A DNA stretch of 64,000 bases from the NCBI GenBank assembly GCA_902788705.1, contig CADALE010000006.1, forward strand, positions 1-64,000. The letters are read 5' to 3'. Positions 37,698 through 47,115 of this stretch are shown here, one piece after another (within the stretch, counting starts at the first letter, position 1; each line of letters opens with the position of its first letter). Origin of the DNA: an uncultured Coriobacteriaceae bacterium (lineage in GTDB: Bacteria; Actinomycetota; Coriobacteriia; Coriobacteriales; Atopobiaceae). A program made the position numbers and the translations under genes. The notes under the pieces were generated by a model. It did no database searches and was not told the origin of the DNA. It worked only from the letters and a program-made list of their open reading frames with translations.

Positions 37698-37955
37698 GAT
37701 GGCTCCCTTGGGCTGGCAGCTGGCTGCTCCATAAAGTATCGCACGACCGGTGCCTACGCACAAAGGGCCCTTCGCTGAAGAGGGCCATGGCATCGGCGTC
37801 ACTGGCAGGGCGTGCCGCGCTTCGCCTCGGCCCCTTTGCGCGATTCTTTCCGCTCACAGCGAACACACGTTTTCTGTCCCGCCGCTCGTGTAGAATGGAC
37901 TCTCGACACCTTCGGTCGGCGGCATGCCCGCGCGGCCTCCAGCGAAAGGCTCTCC
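37698..37955. other. divergent intergenic region before dnaE
   Basis: 258 bases with no convincing gene. TG-TAGAAT at 37889-37896 is a likely dnaE extended -10. CGAACACACGTTTT at 37860-37873 is an imperfect (GAACN4GTTT) match to the GAACN4GTTC SOS box found before ruvC. Confidence 0.4.
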
Positions 37956-40900
37956 ATGGCATTCGTGCACCTCCATAACCACTCGACGTTCTCGATACTC
38001 GACGCCGCCACGCGCATCCCCGACATGGTGAAGCGCGCGGTCGAGTACGAGATGCCCGCCATCGCCCTCACCGACCATGGCTACATGTTTGGCATCCCCG
38101 ACTTCGATCTGGAGTGCCGCAAGTACAACACCGCCCAGCGCGACTTCAAGCAGTGGTCGCATGACCGCGAGTGCTTCGCCAAGGGGTGGGAGCTGGACGA
38201 GCCTGCTGCCGACGCGCCGGATGCCGGCCCGCACGACCGTGTGCACGCGCAGTGGGAGCGCGACGTGGCGGCATGGTCGGGTGCGGGTGGTGCCGCCAAC
38301 CGCGATGCGGGCCTGGCCGCGGTCGACGCTTGCAAGCCGCAGCCGCTCATCAAGCCCATCTTTGGCTGCGAGGCGTACTTCATCACCGACGACACCATCG
38401 AGAAGGGCACAAGGCAGCGCCGCTACCACCTCATCCTGTTGGCCAAAAACCACACGGGCTTCGTCAACCTCATGAAGATGATGTCCAAGGCGGCCAACGA
38501 GATGTTCTACTACCGGCCGCGCACCACGCTGGACATGCTCAGGCAGTACCACGAGGGCATCATCTGCCAGAGCGCCTGCGTGCAGGGCATCATCCCGCAG
38601 AACATCCTGGACGGCAACTTCGACGAGGCCGAGCGCTGGGCGCGTACCTACCAGGACATCTTCGGTGACGACTTCTACATCGAGATCCAGGACCACAACC
38701 TCGAGTTTCGCGGCGGCTTCACCGACCGCACGCTCGACGAGCAGCTGGTCAAGCTTGCGCACAAGCTGGGCATCAAGGTGGTGTGCACCAACGACATGCA
38801 CTACCTCGAGCGTGAGGGTGCCCCCATCCAGGACATCGTGAGCTGCATCGGCACGGCCAGCCACCTCGATGACACAAACCGCAAGCACATGGAGGGTTCG
38901 GAGTTCTACCTCAAGAGCGAGCAGGAGATGCGCGAGCTGTTCTCCTGGTGCCCCGAGGCGTGCGACACCACGCTGGAGATTGCGTCCAAGTGCGATTACG
39001 AGCTTGACTGGACCCACATGTACCTGCCCAAGTTCCCTGGCCTGGAAGAGGGGGAGACCTCCGAGGAGCGCTTCCGCAAGGAGTGCGAGCAGGGGCTTGA
39101 GCGCCGCTATGGGCCCGACTGGCGCACGCTCGAGGTGAACGGCGTCAACGTGCGCGAGCGCTTCGAGTACGAGTACGACGTCATCTGCACCAAGGGATTC
39201 GCCGACTACTTCCTCATCGTGCAGGAGTACGTGCGCTGGGCCAAGGAGAACGGCATCGGTGTGGGCCCGGGCCGCGGCTCGGCCGCCGGCGCCATCGTGG
39301 CCTACGCGATGGACATCACCACCTTCGACCCGCTCGAGAACGGCCTCATGTTCGAGCGCTTCCTGTCGGTCGAGCGCTCCGAGATGCCCGATATCGACAT
39401 GGACTTCGACGACGAGAGGCGGCTGGAGGTAATCCAGCACGTGCGCGAGCTGTACGGGTCAGACCGCGTGAGCCACGTCATCACCTACTCCACCATCAAG
39501 GCCAAGCAGGCCATCAACGACGCCACCCGCGTGCTGGGCTTCCCGGTGTACGTGGGCCAGCGTCTCTCCAAGATGGTCTCGAACGACCCCAAGGCAAAGC
39601 TCAAGTTCGTGCTGGAGAAGACCCCTGGCAAGGAGGACCTGTACAGCCCCGACTTCGTGGAGGCCTACCAGCGTGACGCCGACGCGCACCGCATCATCGA
39701 CGCGGCGCTTGCCATTGAGGGCCTCACGCGTGGCGAGGGCGTGCACGCCTGCGCCGTGCTCATCACGCCCACGCCCGTCAATGACCACGTGCCCACCAAG
39801 CTGGACACCAAGGGCGGAGTCGAGATCACGCAGTTTGAGGGCCACTCCGTGGCCGACATGGGCCTGCTCAAGATGGACTTCCTGGGCCTGCGCACCCTCA
39901 CGGTCATCTCCAAGGCCCTGCGCAACATCCGAGCAAACCACCCGACCGTCGACGACATCGCGGCCATGCCGCCCCAGGTTCAGCGCACCATCAAGCCCGG
40001 CGCCACCTGCGTCGACATCGACGTGGACACCATTCCCTTCGACGACCCCGCCATCTTCGGCCTCATGGGGCGCGGACATACGGCCGGTGTGTTCCAGATC
40101 GAGTCGGCAGGCATGACGGCAACCATCAAGGGCATGCAGCCACGCGAGTACAAGCAGGTCGTGGCACTCATCGCGCTCTACCGTCCCGGACCGCTGGGCG
40201 CCGGCATGGTGAGCGACTACATCGACCGCATGAACGGCCGCAAGCCCGTGGCGTTCTACGACGACCGCCTGGCCGACATCTTGGACGAGACCTACGGAAC
40301 CATGGTCTACCAGGAGCAGGTCATGCAGATCAGCATGAAGATGTGCGGCTTCTCAGCTGGCGAGAGCGACTCGCGCATCCGCAAGCCGGTGGCAAAGAAA
40401 AAGATCAAGATGCTCACCGACGAGGTGTTCCACTGGGAGGATGGCAAGGACGAGACCATCTACGACCACTGGATGAACGGCGCTGAGGCCAACCACTACA
40501 CGCGCGCCATCGCGCAGAAGATCTGGGATGACGTGCTCGAGTTCGCCTCGTACGCCTTCAACAAGAGCCACTCGGCTGGCTATGCCATCCTGGTCATGCA
40601 GACCGCCTGGCTGAAGGCCTACTTCCCCAAGGAATACATGGCGTCGGTCCTCACCTCCTACATGGGCAAGACCGACAAGATCGTTCACTACGTCACCGCA
40701 TGCCGGCACGAGGGCATCGCCATCCTGCCCCCCGACATTAACGAGAGCGGCAAGGACTTCACCGCCACCGCCGAGGGCATCCGCTTCGGCTTCGCGGGCA
40801 TCCGCGGCGTGGGCGAGGGCGTGGGCGAGGCCATCATGGCCGAACGTGCCTCGGGCGGACCGTTCAAGAGCCTGCACGACTTCGTCGACCGGGTGGACAC

Positions 40901-41867
40901 CAACTCGGCCAATCGCCGCGTGGTGGAGGCCCTCATCAAGAGCGGCGCCTTCGACTCGACGGGCTACCCGCGCCGTCAGCTGCTCTCCTTCGTCGACAAG
41001 AACAACCCCGAGAACATCATCGACACCTACGCCAAGCGCCAGAGGGACCGCGCGTCGGGCCAGAGCTCGCTCTTCGACCTGTTTGCTGACGTGGAGGGCT
41101 CGGGCTTCGAGGACGACGTGCCCGAGCCGGATGGCGTGGAGTGGGACCGCTCCACCAAGCTTGCCCAGGAGCACGAGGTGCTGGGCATCTACGTCTCTGA
41201 CCACCCGCTGCGGCCATACGAGTACGCCCTCTCCATGAAGCGCGACTTCACCATCGGCGAGATCGAGGAGTCCGAGGAGGTCATGAACCCCGTCACGGGC
41301 ACCATGACCACCCGTTACAAGGTTCCAGACGGTCGCCAGATCCGTCTGGCGGGCATGGTCACGTCGGTGGCGAAGAAGACCACCAAGAACGGTGACTCCA
41401 TGGCCATCGTCACGCTCGAGGACATGGAGGGCGAGATCTCGCTCGTCATCTTCCCCAAGACGTACAAGGAGTGCGCCTCCATCCTCGCCGGCGAGGTGGA
41501 CCCCGATACTGGCGAGTCGCGCGGCGACATCTTCGTGCATGTGACGGGCAAGCTGGAGCGCGGCGACCGTGGCAACCAGGTAATCTGCAGCTCGGTCGGC
41601 TCGATGGAGCTCTCCGACGAGTCCAACCGTCCCCGCGTCATGGAGGTGTTCATGGCGCCGAAGCTGCTCTCGTACGACCGCATGGAGCAGCTGAGCGGCA
41701 TCCTGGGGCGCTATCCGGGGCTTGACCACGTGGAGCTTCTGGTGTCCAACGCCAACGGGGAAACCATGCGCATGGAGCTGCCCACGAGGGTCGACGGGCG
41801 CAACATGGTGATGGCCGCCGAGGTGCGCGACCTCGTGGGCGAGGAGGGTAGCATACAGTTTGCCTAA
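37956..41867 (+). CDS. dnaE: DNA polymerase III subunit alpha
   Basis: The 1303-residue replicative polymerase. The N-terminal PHP domain (HLHNHSTFSILD, ALTDHGYMFG, CTNDMHYLERE) is interrupted by an insert of about 75 residues (about 53-128, Asp/Ala/Trp-rich) between the second motif and IFGCEAYF. Catalytic aspartates are in PDIDMDFDDERR, with GPGRGSAAG for triphosphate binding. Helix-hairpin-helix (GIRGVGEGVGEAI) and an OB domain (IRLAGMVTSVAKKTTKNG) follow. The ATG at 37956 is preceded by GCGAAAGG. Monocistronic as far as seen. Confidence 0.96.
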   Translation: MAFVHLHNHSTFSILDAATRIPDMVKRAVEYEMPAIALTDHGYMFGIPDFDLECRKYNTAQRDFKQWSHDRECFAKGWELDEPAADAPDAGPHDRVHAQWERDVAAWSGAGGAANRDAGLAAVDACKPQPLIKPIFGCEAYFITDDTIEKGTRQRRYHLILLAKNHTGFVNLMKMMSKAANEMFYYRPRTTLDMLRQYHEGIICQSACVQGIIPQNILDGNFDEAERWARTYQDIFGDDFYIEIQDHNLEFRGGFTDRTLDEQLVKLAHKLGIKVVCTNDMHYLEREGAPIQDIVSCIGTASHLDDTNRKHMEGSEFYLKSEQEMRELFSWCPEACDTTLEIASKCDYELDWTHMYLPKFPGLEEGETSEERFRKECEQGLERRYGPDWRTLEVNGVNVRERFEYEYDVICTKGFADYFLIVQEYVRWAKENGIGVGPGRGSAAGAIVAYAMDITTFDPLENGLMFERFLSVERSEMPDIDMDFDDERRLEVIQHVRELYGSDRVSHVITYSTIKAKQAINDATRVLGFPVYVGQRLSKMVSNDPKAKLKFVLEKTPGKEDLYSPDFVEAYQRDADAHRIIDAALAIEGLTRGEGVHACAVLITPTPVNDHVPTKLDTKGGVEITQFEGHSVADMGLLKMDFLGLRTLTVISKALRNIRANHPTVDDIAAMPPQVQRTIKPGATCVDIDVDTIPFDDPAIFGLMGRGHTAGVFQIESAGMTATIKGMQPREYKQVVALIALYRPGPLGAGMVSDYIDRMNGRKPVAFYDDRLADILDETYGTMVYQEQVMQISMKMCGFSAGESDSRIRKPVAKKKIKMLTDEVFHWEDGKDETIYDHWMNGAEANHYTRAIAQKIWDDVLEFASYAFNKSHSAGYAILVMQTAWLKAYFPKEYMASVLTSYMGKTDKIVHYVTACRHEGIAILPPDINESGKDFTATAEGIRFGFAGIRGVGEGVGEAIMAERASGGPFKSLHDFVDRVDTNSANRRVVEALIKSGAFDSTGYPRRQLLSFVDKNNPENIIDTYAKRQRDRASGQSSLFDLFADVEGSGFEDDVPEPDGVEWDRSTKLAQEHEVLGIYVSDHPLRPYEYALSMKRDFTIGEIEESEEVMNPVTGTMTTRYKVPDGRQIRLAGMVTSVAKKTTKNGDSMAIVTLEDMEGEISLVIFPKTYKECASILAGEVDPDTGESRGDIFVHVTGKLERGDRGNQVICSSVGSMELSDESNRPRVMEVFMAPKLLSYDRMEQLSGILGRYPGLDHVELLVSNANGETMRMELPTRVDGRNMVMAAEVRDLVGEEGSIQFA

Positions 41868-42019
41868 GCCTCGGTGGAGGGGCATGGCGGTGCGAGGCCA
41901 TGGCTTCGCGGGGCGCCACACGCGTCGGGCATGAGTGCGTACGCCAAAGCACCCGCCCGCTTTGCGCATCCATCGGGTACCATATGGTCATCGTCGTTTC
42001 GCAAGGAGAGGAGCCAGAC

Positions 42020-42400
42020 ATGGCCGACGTCAAGTTCTACAAGTGCAAGAAGTGCGCAAACCTGTTCGTGAAGGTGCAGGAGGGCCCGTGCACCCCCGTG
42101 TGCTGCGGCGAGCCCTGCGACGAGCTGGTTGCCGGCTCCACCGACGCCGCGACCGAGAAGCATGTCCCGGCCGTTACCCGTGAGGGTGGCAAGATCGTGG
42201 CCAAGGTGGGCGAGGTTGCCCATCCCATGCTGGACGCCCACTACATCCAATGGATCGCCCTTGCCACCGACGACCGCCTCGAGATCCACAAGCTCAAGCC
42301 GGGTGAGGCCCCCGAGACCACGTTTGCGTGCGACGGCGCTGAGAACGCCACCGTCTACGAGTACTGCAACCTGCACGGCCTCTGGAAGGCCGAGATCTAG
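42020..42400 (+). CDS. desulfoferrodoxin (superoxide reductase)
   Basis: Reduces superoxide to peroxide in anaerobes. The 126-residue protein has a desulforedoxin-type N-terminal iron site (YKCKKCANLF and CTPVCCGEPC) and a C-terminal non-heme iron centre with His ligands in EKHVPAV, VAHPMLDAHYIQWI and the Cys/His of YCNLHGLWKA. GGAGAGGAGCC precedes ATG 42020; TACCAT at 41978 inside the palindrome ACCATATGGT may be the -10. It indicates an anaerobic host. The next gene starts 9 nt later. Confidence 0.95.
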   Translation: MADVKFYKCKKCANLFVKVQEGPCTPVCCGEPCDELVAGSTDAATEKHVPAVTREGGKIVAKVGEVAHPMLDAHYIQWIALATDDRLEIHKLKPGEAPETTFACDGAENATVYEYCNLHGLWKAEI

Positions 42401-42409
42401 GTTCTTGGC

Positions 42410-44158
42410 GTGCGCATAGGCATCGCACAGATTGACACCACAGCGGGCGACCTCGCGCAGACGGAGCGCCGCATGGCCACACAGGCTGATGCGGCGTCGT
42501 CTCGCGGGGTCGACCTGCTTGTGTTCCCGGTCGCTACGCTCTGCGGTCCCATGCCGCTCGACTTTGGCATGCAGACGGCGTTCATGCGCGATGCCGAGGA
42601 CGTCTTGGGCCGCCTGGCCTCAGTTGTGCCCTGCGACTGCCTGGTTCCCGTCGTGAAGGTGCTTGACGAGTTCCCCGTCGTGGAGGTCGTGCTGCTGCGC
42701 GGTGGCGCGGCGACGCCGCTGCGGTTTGGGCCGCTCTCTGGTCCCAGCCTGCGGGAGGACACGACGGACGAGACGATGCGCACCGCACTGGCCCTACCAG
42801 TCGTGGAGGCCAAGGGGGGCAACGTTCAGCTGGCCTTTTCGTACGAGGACCTGGATGACCTCTGCGAGTATGGCACGGATGCCGATGCCGTCTGCCTCCT
42901 TTCGGACTATGGCTTTGCGGTGGATGACGTCTCGTCTGCCCTTGGCGCCGCCCTGGCGGAGGCACGCTTCTCCGACGACGCGACCGACCTTGGTGCCTGG
43001 CTCGTGTGCGTGGGCTCGGTCGGGGGGTACGGCATGCAGGTCTTTGCCGGGTCAAGCTGTGTCATCTCGCCTGCCGGGCAGCTGGTTGCGGTTTCGCCCG
43101 CCTTCGAGGAAGACTTGCTTGTGGCCGACCTGCAGGCTGCGACAGGGCCAGACGCGCAGGACGGCCTGGAGCCCGAGCTGTATGACGGCAGGGCGCATCT
43201 GTGGCAGGCCCTGGTGCTGGGCATTCGCGACTTCGTGAGGGACGTGGGCAAGTCTGATGCGGTGCTTGCCCTGGACGGGTCCATCGCGTCGATGCTGCTG
43301 GCCGTGCTGGCCACCGATGCCTTGGGACCCACGCACGTGCACGCGGTCTTGGCAGCCGCCGAAGCCCACCCGCGCGCAAGGATGCTGGAGGGACTTGTCT
43401 CGTCGCTGCGCATCGCCTCAAGCAAGGCGTACCCAGATGCCTCTGGCGACGAGGCCGCGTCGTCGGACGCCGCCATGGTGCAGCTAGCCGCGCGAGCGCG
43501 TGAGCTGGGCGCCGTTGTCCTGAGCTCGCACGACAAGACGGCGCTGGCGCTAGAGCTGCGTGAGGACCGCCTCTCCCTTGGGTCGTTCGCGCCCTTGGGT
43601 GATGTATACCGAAGTGACGTGCTTGACGTCGCTCGCCTTCGCAACACGGTGTCGCCTGTGATGCCGCCTCTGGAGGTGCTGGACTGCGACCTTCCCAGCT
43701 TGGGGCTTGCCCAGCGGTGGGGTCGCGAGCGACTGCTCCAGCAGGTAGATGTCGTGCTGGCCTCACATGTCGAGGGTGGCTGGGGCCTGTCCGAGATTGC
43801 GATGAGCATGGGGGATGACGAGCTGGTCTCGGCGGTGCTGTCATGCCTGCGCAACCATGACCTCGCCCGGGCTTCGATGCCGCCCTGCCTTGCGCTGACC
43901 ACACGCACCCTCGACGAGTACCGCATGCCGCTTGGCTTGGCCTGGCGCGACCATCGTCGCGAGGTCACGCCCCTTGTTGGCACCCAGCGCGAGGAGACCC
44001 ATTCACGCGAGGCGTCACCCAAGTCTCGCCGCACGTCAAGGCAGCCATCTGCTGGCGACGACGTCATGGACGAGTACGCGGTGCGCGAGGCGCTGGGGCT
44101 TTTGCACGACCTTGCATCCGAGCGTACGCCCGAGTGGCACCCCTTCTCCGAGAACTGA
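42410..44158 (+). CDS. NAD synthetase (glutamine-type) homologue, catalytically dead
   Basis: A 582-residue protein collinear with glutamine-dependent NadE: nitrilase domain about 1-250, synthetase domain about 265-500. Compared by eye, all catalytic parts are lost. VFPELALTG is VFPVATLCG (Glu to Val), the Lys motif is absent, PICEDIW is FSYEDLD (Cys to Tyr), P-loop SGGIDS is DGSIAS, and GNKSE is SHDKT. The fold-defining regions (PAFEEDLLVADL, ALVLGIRDFVR, TDALG, YRMPLGLAW) are kept and the frame is open, so it is a maintained pseudoenzyme. GTG start with a weak ribosome site 9 nt after desulfoferrodoxin. Its role is unknown. Confidence 0.8.
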   Translation: MRIGIAQIDTTAGDLAQTERRMATQADAASSRGVDLLVFPVATLCGPMPLDFGMQTAFMRDAEDVLGRLASVVPCDCLVPVVKVLDEFPVVEVVLLRGGAATPLRFGPLSGPSLREDTTDETMRTALALPVVEAKGGNVQLAFSYEDLDDLCEYGTDADAVCLLSDYGFAVDDVSSALGAALAEARFSDDATDLGAWLVCVGSVGGYGMQVFAGSSCVISPAGQLVAVSPAFEEDLLVADLQAATGPDAQDGLEPELYDGRAHLWQALVLGIRDFVRDVGKSDAVLALDGSIASMLLAVLATDALGPTHVHAVLAAAEAHPRARMLEGLVSSLRIASSKAYPDASGDEAASSDAAMVQLAARARELGAVVLSSHDKTALALELREDRLSLGSFAPLGDVYRSDVLDVARLRNTVSPVMPPLEVLDCDLPSLGLAQRWGRERLLQQVDVVLASHVEGGWGLSEIAMSMGDDELVSAVLSCLRNHDLARASMPPCLALTTRTLDEYRMPLGLAWRDHRREVTPLVGTQREETHSREASPKSRRTSRQPSAGDDVMDEYAVREALGLLHDLASERTPEWHPFSEN

Positions 44159-44206
44159 GCGCCCTGCCTCATCCTTTGCCATGACCATGGCGTGTGCACT
44201 TTGCCC

Positions 44207-44249
44207 GTGACAGGTCAGGTCGTTCGTGGTATTCTAGAACGAACGTTCG
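44207..44249 (+). promoter_or_regulatory. ruvCAB promoter with LexA (SOS) box
   Basis: GTGACA (44207-44212), 17 nt, TG-G-TATTCT (-10 at 44230-44235). Directly after it AGAACGAACGTTCG (44236-44249) contains GAAC-N4-GTTC, the Gram-positive/actinobacterial LexA operator. The box covers the transcription start, so LexA would repress ruvCAB until DNA damage. Confidence 0.85.
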
Positions 44250-44270
44250 CAGCATGGGAGGTGAGGCATC

Positions 44271-44900
44271 GTGATCATCCTTGGCATCGACCCGGGCTTG
44301 GCCCATACGGGCTGGGGCATCGTGGAGACGCGCGGCTCGCTGTGCCGCGCCAGGGCCTATGGTTGCGTCACCACCCATTCGGGCGAACCCATCGACCTGC
44401 GCCTCGGCAAGATCTTCGACGAGGTCAGCCGTGCCATCGAGGCATACCATCCCACGCAGCTTGCCATCGAGCAGCTCTTCTTTGGCGAGAACGCGCGCTC
44501 GGCCGTTGCGACGGCACAGGCACGCGGTGTGGCCATCGTGGCCTGCGCCCAGGCGGGCCTAGAGGTGGGGGAGTACACCCCCATGCAGATCAAGCAGGCG
44601 GTGGTGGGCACCGGTGCGGCTGACAAGCGCCAGGTCATGTTCATGGTGCGCAGCATCCTTAACCTCGACCACGAGCCAAGGCCTGACCATGCGGCAGACG
44701 CGCTGGCAGCCGCCATATGCCACGCACACCTCTGCCGTACCAAGGCGCTCGCGCGCGACGCGTCGCCCGACGAGGTGCGTGCTGCCGAGGTGGCGCAGCT
44801 CGAGCTGAGCCGCCTTCAGTCGCGTGAGGTCACGGCGGCGGCACGCGCTGCCAACGCACGGCGCCATGCGCATGGCGCAGAAAGGAATGACATCGCATGA
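44271..44900 (+). CDS. ruvC: Holliday junction resolvase RuvC
   Basis: Cuts Holliday junctions in recombination. The 209-residue protein has acidic active-site residues in LGIDPGLAHTGWG (Asp7), AIEQLFFGEN (Glu) and the pair in HAADALAAA. The last 40 residues extend past the usual end and are Arg/Ala-rich. GTG start after GGGAGGTGAG. First gene of ruvCAB; its stop overlaps ruvA by 4 nt. SOS-controlled. Confidence 0.96.
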   Translation: MIILGIDPGLAHTGWGIVETRGSLCRARAYGCVTTHSGEPIDLRLGKIFDEVSRAIEAYHPTQLAIEQLFFGENARSAVATAQARGVAIVACAQAGLEVGEYTPMQIKQAVVGTGAADKRQVMFMVRSILNLDHEPRPDHAADALAAAICHAHLCRTKALARDASPDEVRAAEVAQLELSRLQSREVTAAARAANARRHAHGAERNDIA

Positions 44901-45529
44901 TCGTGCAGCTGACGGGCACCCTTGTCGAGGCCATGCCCACCCATGTCGTACTGGACGTGGCCGGCGTCGGCTACGAGCTGGGCATCTCCTACAACACGGC
45001 CTCCCAGCTCCCGCCCCTCGGCAGCTCGGGCGTCACGCTCCTTACGCGCCTCATCGTGCGCGAGGATGCGATGGAGCTCTACGGCTTCGCCACGCGCGAG
45101 GAGCGCGCCTTGTTTGACAGGCTGGTCGCCATCTCGAGGGTCGGGCCCAAGCTTGCGCTCTCGGTGCTCTCCACCTTCACGCCAGCGGCGCTTGCCACGG
45201 TGGTCTCCACGCAGGATGCCACGCGCATGGCACAGGTGCCTGGCGTGGGAAAGCGCACGGCCCAGCGGCTCCTGGTCGACCTCGAGGGCGTCTTCCAGAA
45301 GGATGCCGAGCTTCGCTCGCTCGTGGGCCTCGACACGCCGCTGCCGCTTGACGGAAAGGCGCCCAAGGGGCAGGATTCGGTGGATGACGAGGCGGCCGCT
45401 GCGCTCATGTCCATGGGATTCTCGCCACAGGAGGCGCAGGTGGCGCTCGAGGGGCATGAGGAGGCTGGCGCGCTCACCATCGAGGCCACGCTTGCCTACG
45501 CGCTCAGGCGGCTGGGGGGAGGCATCTGA
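44897..45529 (+). CDS. ruvA: Holliday junction helicase subunit RuvA
   Basis: Binds the four-way junction and loads RuvB. The 210-residue protein has an N-terminal OB fold ([20 protein letters not shown], first 20), helix-hairpin-helix motifs ([17 protein letters not shown] and [16 protein letters not shown]) and a C-terminal RuvB-binding three-helix domain ([22 protein letters not shown], about 150-205). ATGA overlap with ruvC, with an AGAAAGGA ribosome site inside ruvC. Confidence 0.96.
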   Translation: MIVQLTGTLVEAMPTHVVLDVAGVGYELGISYNTASQLPPLGSSGVTLLTRLIVREDAMELYGFATREERALFDRLVAISRVGPKLALSVLSTFTPAALATVVSTQDATRMAQVPGVGKRTAQRLLVDLEGVFQKDAELRSLVGLDTPLPLDGKAPKGQDSVDDEAAAALMSMGFSPQEAQVALEGHEEAGALTIEATLAYALRRLGGGI

Positions 45530-46587
45530 TGTGGGAATCTGACGAGGAGGACCTGTTCAGCTCGTCGCTGCCTGTGGGACGCAACTCCCAGCGCAGCGTG
45601 ACGGCAGAGCTTACCTCCGACGACCTAGAGGTCGAGCGTACGCTGAGGCCTCGCACGCTGGATGACTATTGTGGCCAGGAGCGCGTGCGCGAGAACCTGC
45701 GCGTGCTCATCCAGGCAGCGCGCGACCGAGGCGAGCCGCTCGACCACGTCATCTTCTCGGGCCCTCCCGGGCTTGGCAAGACCACCTTGGCCGGCATCGT
45801 CGCCAACGAGATGGGTGCCAAGCTGCACACCACCTCTGGTCCCGCCATCGAGCGCACGGGCGACCTTGCGGCCATCCTCACCAACCTCGAGGAGGGCGAC
45901 GTCCTGTTTGTCGACGAGATTCACCGTCTCAACCATCAGGTCGAGGAGGTGCTCTATCCCGCGATGGAGGACTTCTTCCTGGACATCGTGATTGGCAAGG
46001 GACCAGCGGCCCGCTCCATTCGCCTCGACATCCCACGCTTCACGCTGGTTGGCGCGACCACGCGCACCGGACTGCTCACCGGTCCTCTGCGCGACCGTTT
46101 CGGCATCTCGTACCGGCTCGACTACTATTCGCCCAAGGAGCTCTCACAGATTGTGATTCGCTCGGCCGCCATCCTTGGGGTGCAGATTGACGAGCAGGGC
46201 GCGGCCGAGATCGCCTCGAGGTCGCGCGGCACGCCCCGTCTAGCCAACCGCCTGCTCAAGCGCGTCCGTGACTATGCGCAGGTGAAGGCCAGCGGAGCCA
46301 TTACTTGGGAGGTCGCGTCCGAGGCGCTCTCGTTTTTCGAGATCGACGAGCTGGGCCTCGACTGGATGGATGTCCGCATCCTCACGGCCCTCACCAAGAC
46401 GTTCCGGGGACGTCCGGTGGGGCTTACCACCATCGCGTCGGCGGTGGGGGAGGACCCATCCACGCTGGAAGACGTCTACGAACCCTACCTGCTGCAGATG
46501 GGGCTCATTACGCGCACCCCGCAAGGGCGACAGGCCATGCCTGCTGCCTTCGAGCACTTGGGAACCGTCCCGCCTGCCACCTCATAG
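45529..46587 (+). CDS. ruvB: Holliday junction helicase ATPase RuvB
   Basis: The hexameric motor for branch migration. The 352-residue protein has [11 protein letters not shown], Walker [12 protein letters not shown], Walker [10 protein letters not shown], sensor 1 GATTRTG, arginine-finger region GPLRDRFGI and the C-terminal winged helix ([16 protein letters not shown]). Its ATG shares one base with the ruvA stop (TGATG). Last of the ruvCAB set; the next gene follows by 18 nt and may be cotranscribed. Confidence 0.97.
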   Translation: MWESDEEDLFSSSLPVGRNSQRSVTAELTSDDLEVERTLRPRTLDDYCGQERVRENLRVLIQAARDRGEPLDHVIFSGPPGLGKTTLAGIVANEMGAKLHTTSGPAIERTGDLAAILTNLEEGDVLFVDEIHRLNHQVEEVLYPAMEDFFLDIVIGKGPAARSIRLDIPRFTLVGATTRTGLLTGPLRDRFGISYRLDYYSPKELSQIVIRSAAILGVQIDEQGAAEIASRSRGTPRLANRLLKRVRDYAQVKASGAITWEVASEALSFFEIDELGLDWMDVRILTALTKTFRGRPVGLTTIASAVGEDPSTLEDVYEPYLLQMGLITRTPQGRQAMPAAFEHLGTVPPATS

Positions 46588-46605
46588 CTTTGGATTGGAG
46601 CAGCG

Positions 46606-46998
46606 ATGCTGCAACACGACTATCTGCTTGAGATCATTGCCGAGTTCGTGCAAACCGTCATGAACGCCCTGCGCCATGCGCGCAAGAATGGCGACCGTGA
46701 GTCGCTGCAGGAGCTTGATGCCGCCGTGTGCGACCTGCTTGATCTTGACCCCCAGCTGGCACTTCGCCTCTCGCCAGACTCGCTGGTCACGATGATGCTG
46801 CTCTCCGGCATGGGAGACTCCCTTGCGGAGTACGTCGCCTACTCCCTCAGGATGGCGGCAGACGCCTATGACCAGCTGGGCGACTCGCAGACCGCCCTCG
46901 AGCGCCGGGCGCAGTCGCAGGCGGTGGCAGAGTCGTTTGGCTGCGACCAGGACGTGGTGCCGCACGAGTTCGAGGCCTTCGAGGCTGGGTTAGCCTAG
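46606..46998 (+). CDS. DUF6483-like hypothetical protein
   Basis: A 130-residue, helical, acidic protein beginning MLQHDYLLEIIAEFVQTVMNAL, with a TPR-like second half (YSLRMAADAYDQLGDSQTAL). The N-terminal pattern resembles the DUF6483 family found in anaerobic Gram-positives; I hold this loosely. GGAGCAGCG precedes the ATG. It is 18 nt after ruvB, so perhaps part of the SOS operon by readthrough. Confidence 0.6.
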   Translation: MLQHDYLLEIIAEFVQTVMNALRHARKNGDRESLQELDAAVCDLLDLDPQLALRLSPDSLVTMMLLSGMGDSLAEYVAYSLRMAADAYDQLGDSQTALERRAQSQAVAESFGCDQDVVPHEFEAFEAGLA

Positions 46999-47115
46999 GT
47001 TCGAATGATTTACGCTTTTCGTGGCAATGGGCAGCCTGATGAGTGTTTATGTCACACTATAGGGTCATGACATGCGACGATGCCCTGTCAGGGCAAGGCG
47101 AACGGAGGTTAGCGC

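Noticed and set aside
37854-39440. 528-codon minus-strand frame opposite dnaE
   Set aside because: Shadow of dnaE; composition typical of antisense high-GC frames.
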